Shown in pieces: positions 7,818 to 10,036 of a DNA stretch of 10,036 nt. Below the pieces are notes generated by a model. It was given only the letters and a program-made list of their open reading frames with translations. It ran no database searches and was not told the origin of the DNA. The DNA lies in contig VBJR01000110.1 of assembly GCA_005880175.1 (NCBI GenBank), forward strand, positions 1,398 to 11,433, read 5' to 3'. The number at the start of each line of letters is the position of its first letter. Within the stretch, counting starts at the first letter, position 1. Source of the DNA: Chloroflexota bacterium (lineage in GTDB: Bacteria; Chloroflexota; Dormibacteria; Dormibacterales; Dormibacteraceae). Made by a program: the position numbers and the translations under genes.

Positions 7818-8189
7818 TCAGCCCACCGGAGAGACGGTGGGCCTCTTGGCGATCCGGTTCCGCTCGTCCACGTGCACGACGATCGCCTCGCGCGACCTCG
7901 CCTCGGCCTCGTCGCAGACGACGAACGACATCACGATGATCTTGTCCTTGGGCTGTGCCAGGCGCGCGGCGGCGCCCTGCACGGAGATGACACCAGAACC
8001 ACGCGAACCGCGGATCGCATACGTCTCGAACCTCGCGCCCGAGTTGATATCCAATACCAGCACCTTCTCGTGATCCAGGATGTCGGCGGCGTCCATCAGA
8101 TCAGGGTCGATCGCGATGGACCCTTCGTAATCGATGTCAGTGTGGGTCACAGTCGCGCGATGGATCTTGGACTTCAGCATCTCCCTCAT
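7818..8189 (-). CDS. panD: Aspartate 1-decarboxylase (pyruvoyl enzyme), beta-alanine supply
   Basis: A 123-residue protein of normal PanD length that converts L-aspartate to beta-alanine in the cytoplasm. It should self-cleave between Gly23 and Ser24 in YEGS, turning the Ser into the pyruvoyl cofactor. Family residues are present: Lys8 and His10 in SKIHR, Tyr21, Arg53 and Tyr57 in RFETYAI, and the GxxGAAA-type loop. One departure stands out: the conserved Asn of V-N-G-A-A-A (Asn72 in E. coli) is Gln71. The ATG at 8189 has AGAGG eight bases upstream. A second in-frame ATG three codons later has GGGAG too close to work well. Beta-alanine normally serves pantothenate synthesis, but panB and panC are not here. 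Its place directly ahead of an NRPS with a beta-alanine-like A-domain code suggests a dedicated precursor gene. Its sequence appears less GC-extreme than the NRPS genes, judged by eye. Confidence 0.94.
   Translation of the reverse strand: MREMLKSKIHRATVTHTDIDYEGSIAIDPDLMDAADILDHEKVLVLDINSGARFETYAIRGSRGSGVISVQGAAARLAQPKDKIIVMSFVVCDEAEARSREAIVVHVDERNRIAKRPTVSPVG
7821..7842 (-). terminator. Hairpin inside the 3' end of panD, possible attenuator
   Basis: A perfect 8-bp stem (GCCCACCG / CGGTGGGC) with a 6-base loop lies in the last codons of panD, ending right before its TGA. On the minus strand it is placed where an intrinsic terminator or attenuator between panD and the NRPS genes would sit. 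There is no following run of T, so its function is uncertain; GC-rich actinomycete terminators often lack one. It may simply be coding sequence. Confidence 0.4.
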
Positions 8190-8262
8190 GGACGAGCACC
8201 TCTCAATCAGACCTTCGCAGTGCGACAGGCCCGTGGTGTTGGCAGTTGGGTTGACCGCTGTA

Positions 8263-8270
8263 CCAGTCCA
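8263..8270 (-). promoter_or_regulatory. Candidate MocR operator upstream of panD
   Basis: The minus strand reads TGGACTGG about 74 bases upstream of the panD start. A related TAGACTAG lies about 70 bases upstream of mocR, giving the shared form TRGACTRG, a repeated TRG spaced by AC. MocR regulators usually bind short direct repeats in their own and neighbouring promoters. The shared sequence and spacing are seen directly; binding is inference. No convincing -35/-10 pair could be assigned with certainty in 8190-8321. Confidence 0.35.
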
Positions 8271-8365
8271 AGGTAGGCGCCGATCACGAGGTGGTCATCA
8301 CGGAAAACGACCAGAACTGACTCAGTGAGACGATGCACGGTCGCGCTCGCCTGCACGCTTTCGAC

Positions 8366-8385
8366 CCTCCCCCTGCGGGGGGAGG
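8366..8385 (-). terminator. Terminator-like hairpin downstream of mocR
   Basis: A perfect 8-bp inverted repeat (CCTCCCCC / GGGGGAGG) with a four-base loop begins 22 bases past the mocR stop codon. It lies in the 218-base gap between mocR and panD. Position and strength fit an intrinsic terminator for mocR, although there is no T-run. It would separate the regulator transcript from the panD-NRPS operon. Confidence 0.6.
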
Positions 8386-8407
8386 AGCTCCTGCCGGTGG
8401 CGAAGCG

Positions 8408-9839
8408 TCAGCGACCGTCGGCGCTGGACGAGCTGGCGAGGACCTCGTGGAGCGAGCTGCGCAGCCGGGTCACGCCCTGCCGGATCGACCCGTCGCTGTA
8501 GCCCGCGTAGCCGAGGACGAGCCCTGGCCGTGGGGCCCGGCGCGAGGCGTACATGGAGGAGATGGACACGACCGAGACGCCCCGCCTGGCCGCCACCCGG
8601 GTCACGGCTCGTTCGTCCACGCCCTCCGGTAGCCAGCCCACCACGTGCATCCCGGCCGTGGCCGGCGGGATGTCGAGGAGCTCGCCCAGCTGTCGCGCCG
8701 CCTCCGCCACCAGCACCTGATGCCGGTGCTCGTCGAGCACTCGCATGCGACGCACGTGCCTGTCCAGGTGGCCGCCGGCGATGAACTCCGCGAGCTGGGC
8801 CTGGTCGAGCGTGGGCGACTGCCGGCTGGTCGCTGCGATGGCCGCCGCGAACGCGCTCACGAGCTCTGGAGGAACGACGAGATAGCCGAGCCGCAGCGAC
8901 GGGAAGATGCTCGTGCTGAACGTCCCCACGTAGATGACGCGCTCGTGCTGGTCGAGCCCCTGGAGGGCGGGCAGCGGAGGGCCGGCGAACCGGTACTCGC
9001 TGTCGTAGTCGTCCTCCAGGACCCAGGCGCCGGACTGACGCGCCCAGTCCAGCAGCTCCAGCCGCCGGCGGAGGGTCATCTCGACACCGAGGGGGGACTG
9101 GTGCGACGGCGTGACGCCGGCCAGCCGAGCGCCCTCGCACAGGCGCCTGGCCTGCGCCACGTCCAGTCCGTCCGCGTCGACGGGGACCGGCACCACGCTG
9201 ATCCCGGCGGCGACCAGCGCGGCTCGCAGGCCGGGATAGCAGGGGTCCTCGACCCAGGCCGAGTCGCCCGGGTCCAGCAGCAGGAGCGCCGTGAGGTACA
9301 GCGCCTGCTGAGCCCCCTGCACGATCAGCACCTGGTCGCCGACCGCCCGTACGGCCCGCGTCCGGCGCAGGCGCTCGGCGACCGCCTCCCGAAGCGGCCG
9401 GCGTTTCGTGGGGCAGCTCCGCCAGCGCCGGGATCCCGGGCTGGAACGGTCGCGGCCGCGGCGGCAGCGCCATGCTCCGGGACGTGGTCGTCAGGAGCTC
9501 GCCGCGCTCGGAGAGAGCGGTGGGGAGCGACGACGATCGGGGCCGGGCGTCTGGCGTCAGCGGCGCCCGGAGCTGGTCGGGCAGGCGGCTCGCGACATAC
9601 GTGCCGGAGCCGAGCCGGCTCTCCAGGTAGCCCTCGGCGGTCAGCTGCTGGACGGCCGTCAGCACCGTGTTGCGCGACAACCCCAGCTCGGTGCAGAGCT
9701 GGCGGCTGGCGGGGAGCCGTGAGCCGGGCCGGATGCGACCGCTGTCGATGGCCTCTCGAACGCGGAGATAGAGCTGCGAGTGCAGCGGTACCGTGCTGGT
9801 CGGATCCGGGGCCTCGATCAGAACGTCCAAGGGTGGCAT
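8408..9839 (-). pseudogene. MocR-family (GntR-type HTH plus aminotransferase-like) regulator with a frameshift
   Basis: Two overlapping frames together give a MocR regulator of normal length, about 476 residues. Residues 18-84 from the ATG at 9839 form a GntR winged helix (PLHSQLYLRVREAIDSG, then LGLSRNTVLTAVQQL and GSGTYVA). After PHET (residue 146, near 9402) the homologous sequence continues one base out of frame, starting RRPLREAV and running to the stop at 8408-8410. This second part is a class I aminotransferase-like domain with VEDPCYPG, TPSHQSPLG and LEDDYDSEYRF. MocR proteins bind PLP through a lysine in the motif TFSK; here it reads GTFSTSIFPSLRLGY, with Thr (ACG at 8912-8914) where AAG is expected. 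The protein is either damaged or a regulator that no longer binds PLP covalently. The frame break could be a sequencing error. A GAGG directly precedes the ATG. It probably controls the panD-NRPS operon and itself. Confidence 0.85.
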
Positions 9840-9908
9840 CCTCGATGGCAGCGGCCATGCGCTCCGCGCCGCCCGTGACGCGGGTACCCGTCCCTCCGCT
9901 CTAACGAT

Positions 9909-9916
9909 CTAGTCTA
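9909..9916 (-). promoter_or_regulatory. Candidate MocR operator or promoter element upstream of mocR
   Basis: The minus strand reads TAGACTAG inside an A/T-rich island (AACTAGACTAGATCG) about 70 bases before the mocR start. It shares TRGACTRG with the element before panD at a similar distance. TAGACT also fits the TANNNT form of an actinobacterial -10 box, so the site could be promoter and autoregulatory operator at once. This is inference from sequence alone. Confidence 0.35.
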
Positions 9917-9975
9917 GTTGGCGCGCCGACGACGAGGACGTCGTAGTTCGGGTCATCGGGGTACCTCGGGCTCAG

Positions 9976-10036
9976 CCGGATTCCACCGAACAGTCGGCGA
10001 CTCGGCGCCACGTCCGCCTCCGTCGGTGGAATCCGG
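9976..10036. repeat. Perfect 14-bp inverted repeat at the right edge
   Basis: CCGGATTCCACCGA at 9976-9989 is matched exactly by its reverse complement at 10023-10036, separated by 33 bases. The right arm ends at the last base of the window, so the repeat may extend beyond it. It could be a bidirectional terminator, a regulator site or the end of a small mobile element. No transposase or target duplication is visible. The rest of 9840-9975 holds only the mocR leader and its candidate operator. Confidence 0.6.

Noticed and set aside
6834..8276. Plus-strand open frame of 480 codons spanning the A-PCP gene and panD
   Set aside because: It is antisense to two recognisable genes and shows no motif of its own.
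8251..8279. Plus-strand TTGACC with a TAGGCG 17 bases later as a promoter
   Set aside because: TAGGCG does not fit a -10 box, and there is no plus-strand gene downstream.
8322..8407. Extension of the first mocR frame down to 8322
   Set aside because: Past the frameshift near 9400 this frame gives low-complexity Arg/Gly/Ala-rich sequence, while the other frame carries all aminotransferase motifs and stops at 8408.

Overview
The window is a very GC-rich stretch from a bacterial secondary-metabolism locus. All supported genes lie on the minus strand, so the biological order runs from right to left. The base composition, GTG start codons, overlapping gene ends, strong Shine-Dalgarno sites and gene types fit an actinomycete best. 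A myxobacterium or another high-GC producer cannot be excluded from this sequence alone.

Right to left: (1) 9840-10036 is a promoter-side region with a perfect 14-bp inverted repeat at the window edge. (2) 9839-8408 is a MocR-type regulator (GntR winged helix plus aminotransferase-like domain). Its reading frame is broken near 9400, and the lysine that normally anchors PLP is replaced by threonine. (3) 8407-8190 holds a terminator-like hairpin and the panD promoter region. (4) 8189-7818 is panD, aspartate 1-decarboxylase, which makes beta-alanine. (5) 7776-5946 is an NRPS loading protein (A-PCP) whose 5' end is damaged: recognisable A-domain sequence runs upstream of any usable in-frame start and stops at an in-frame TGA beside panD. 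(6) 5949-1492 is an NRPS protein C-A-PCP-R with a terminal thioester reductase. (7) 1462-8 is a free-standing NRPS condensation domain. (8) From 30 leftward begins the first 10 codons of what looks like a luciferase-like flavin monooxygenase, truncated by the window edge.

The genes make a coherent pathway. The specificity residues of the second A domain read V-D-W-V-F-S-V-A-D-K, which resembles the known beta-alanine signature, and panD next door supplies beta-alanine. The first A domain has two acidic pocket residues (code D-T-E-D-V-G-T-I-V-K), which suggests a basic amino acid. The condensation domain built into the second module has lost the catalytic histidine (HRAVADE instead of HHxxxDG). 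The free-standing condensation domain has it intact (HHLVSDG), so it may form the peptide bond in trans. The reductase would release an aminoacyl-beta-alanine aldehyde (or alcohol), possibly oxidised afterwards by the flavin enzyme. An 8-base element, TRGACTRG, occurs about 70 bases upstream of both mocR and panD and is a candidate operator.

Two reading-frame problems (mocR near 9400, A-PCP near 7780) fall in the right third, while the left two thirds are intact. They could be assembly errors or real decay.
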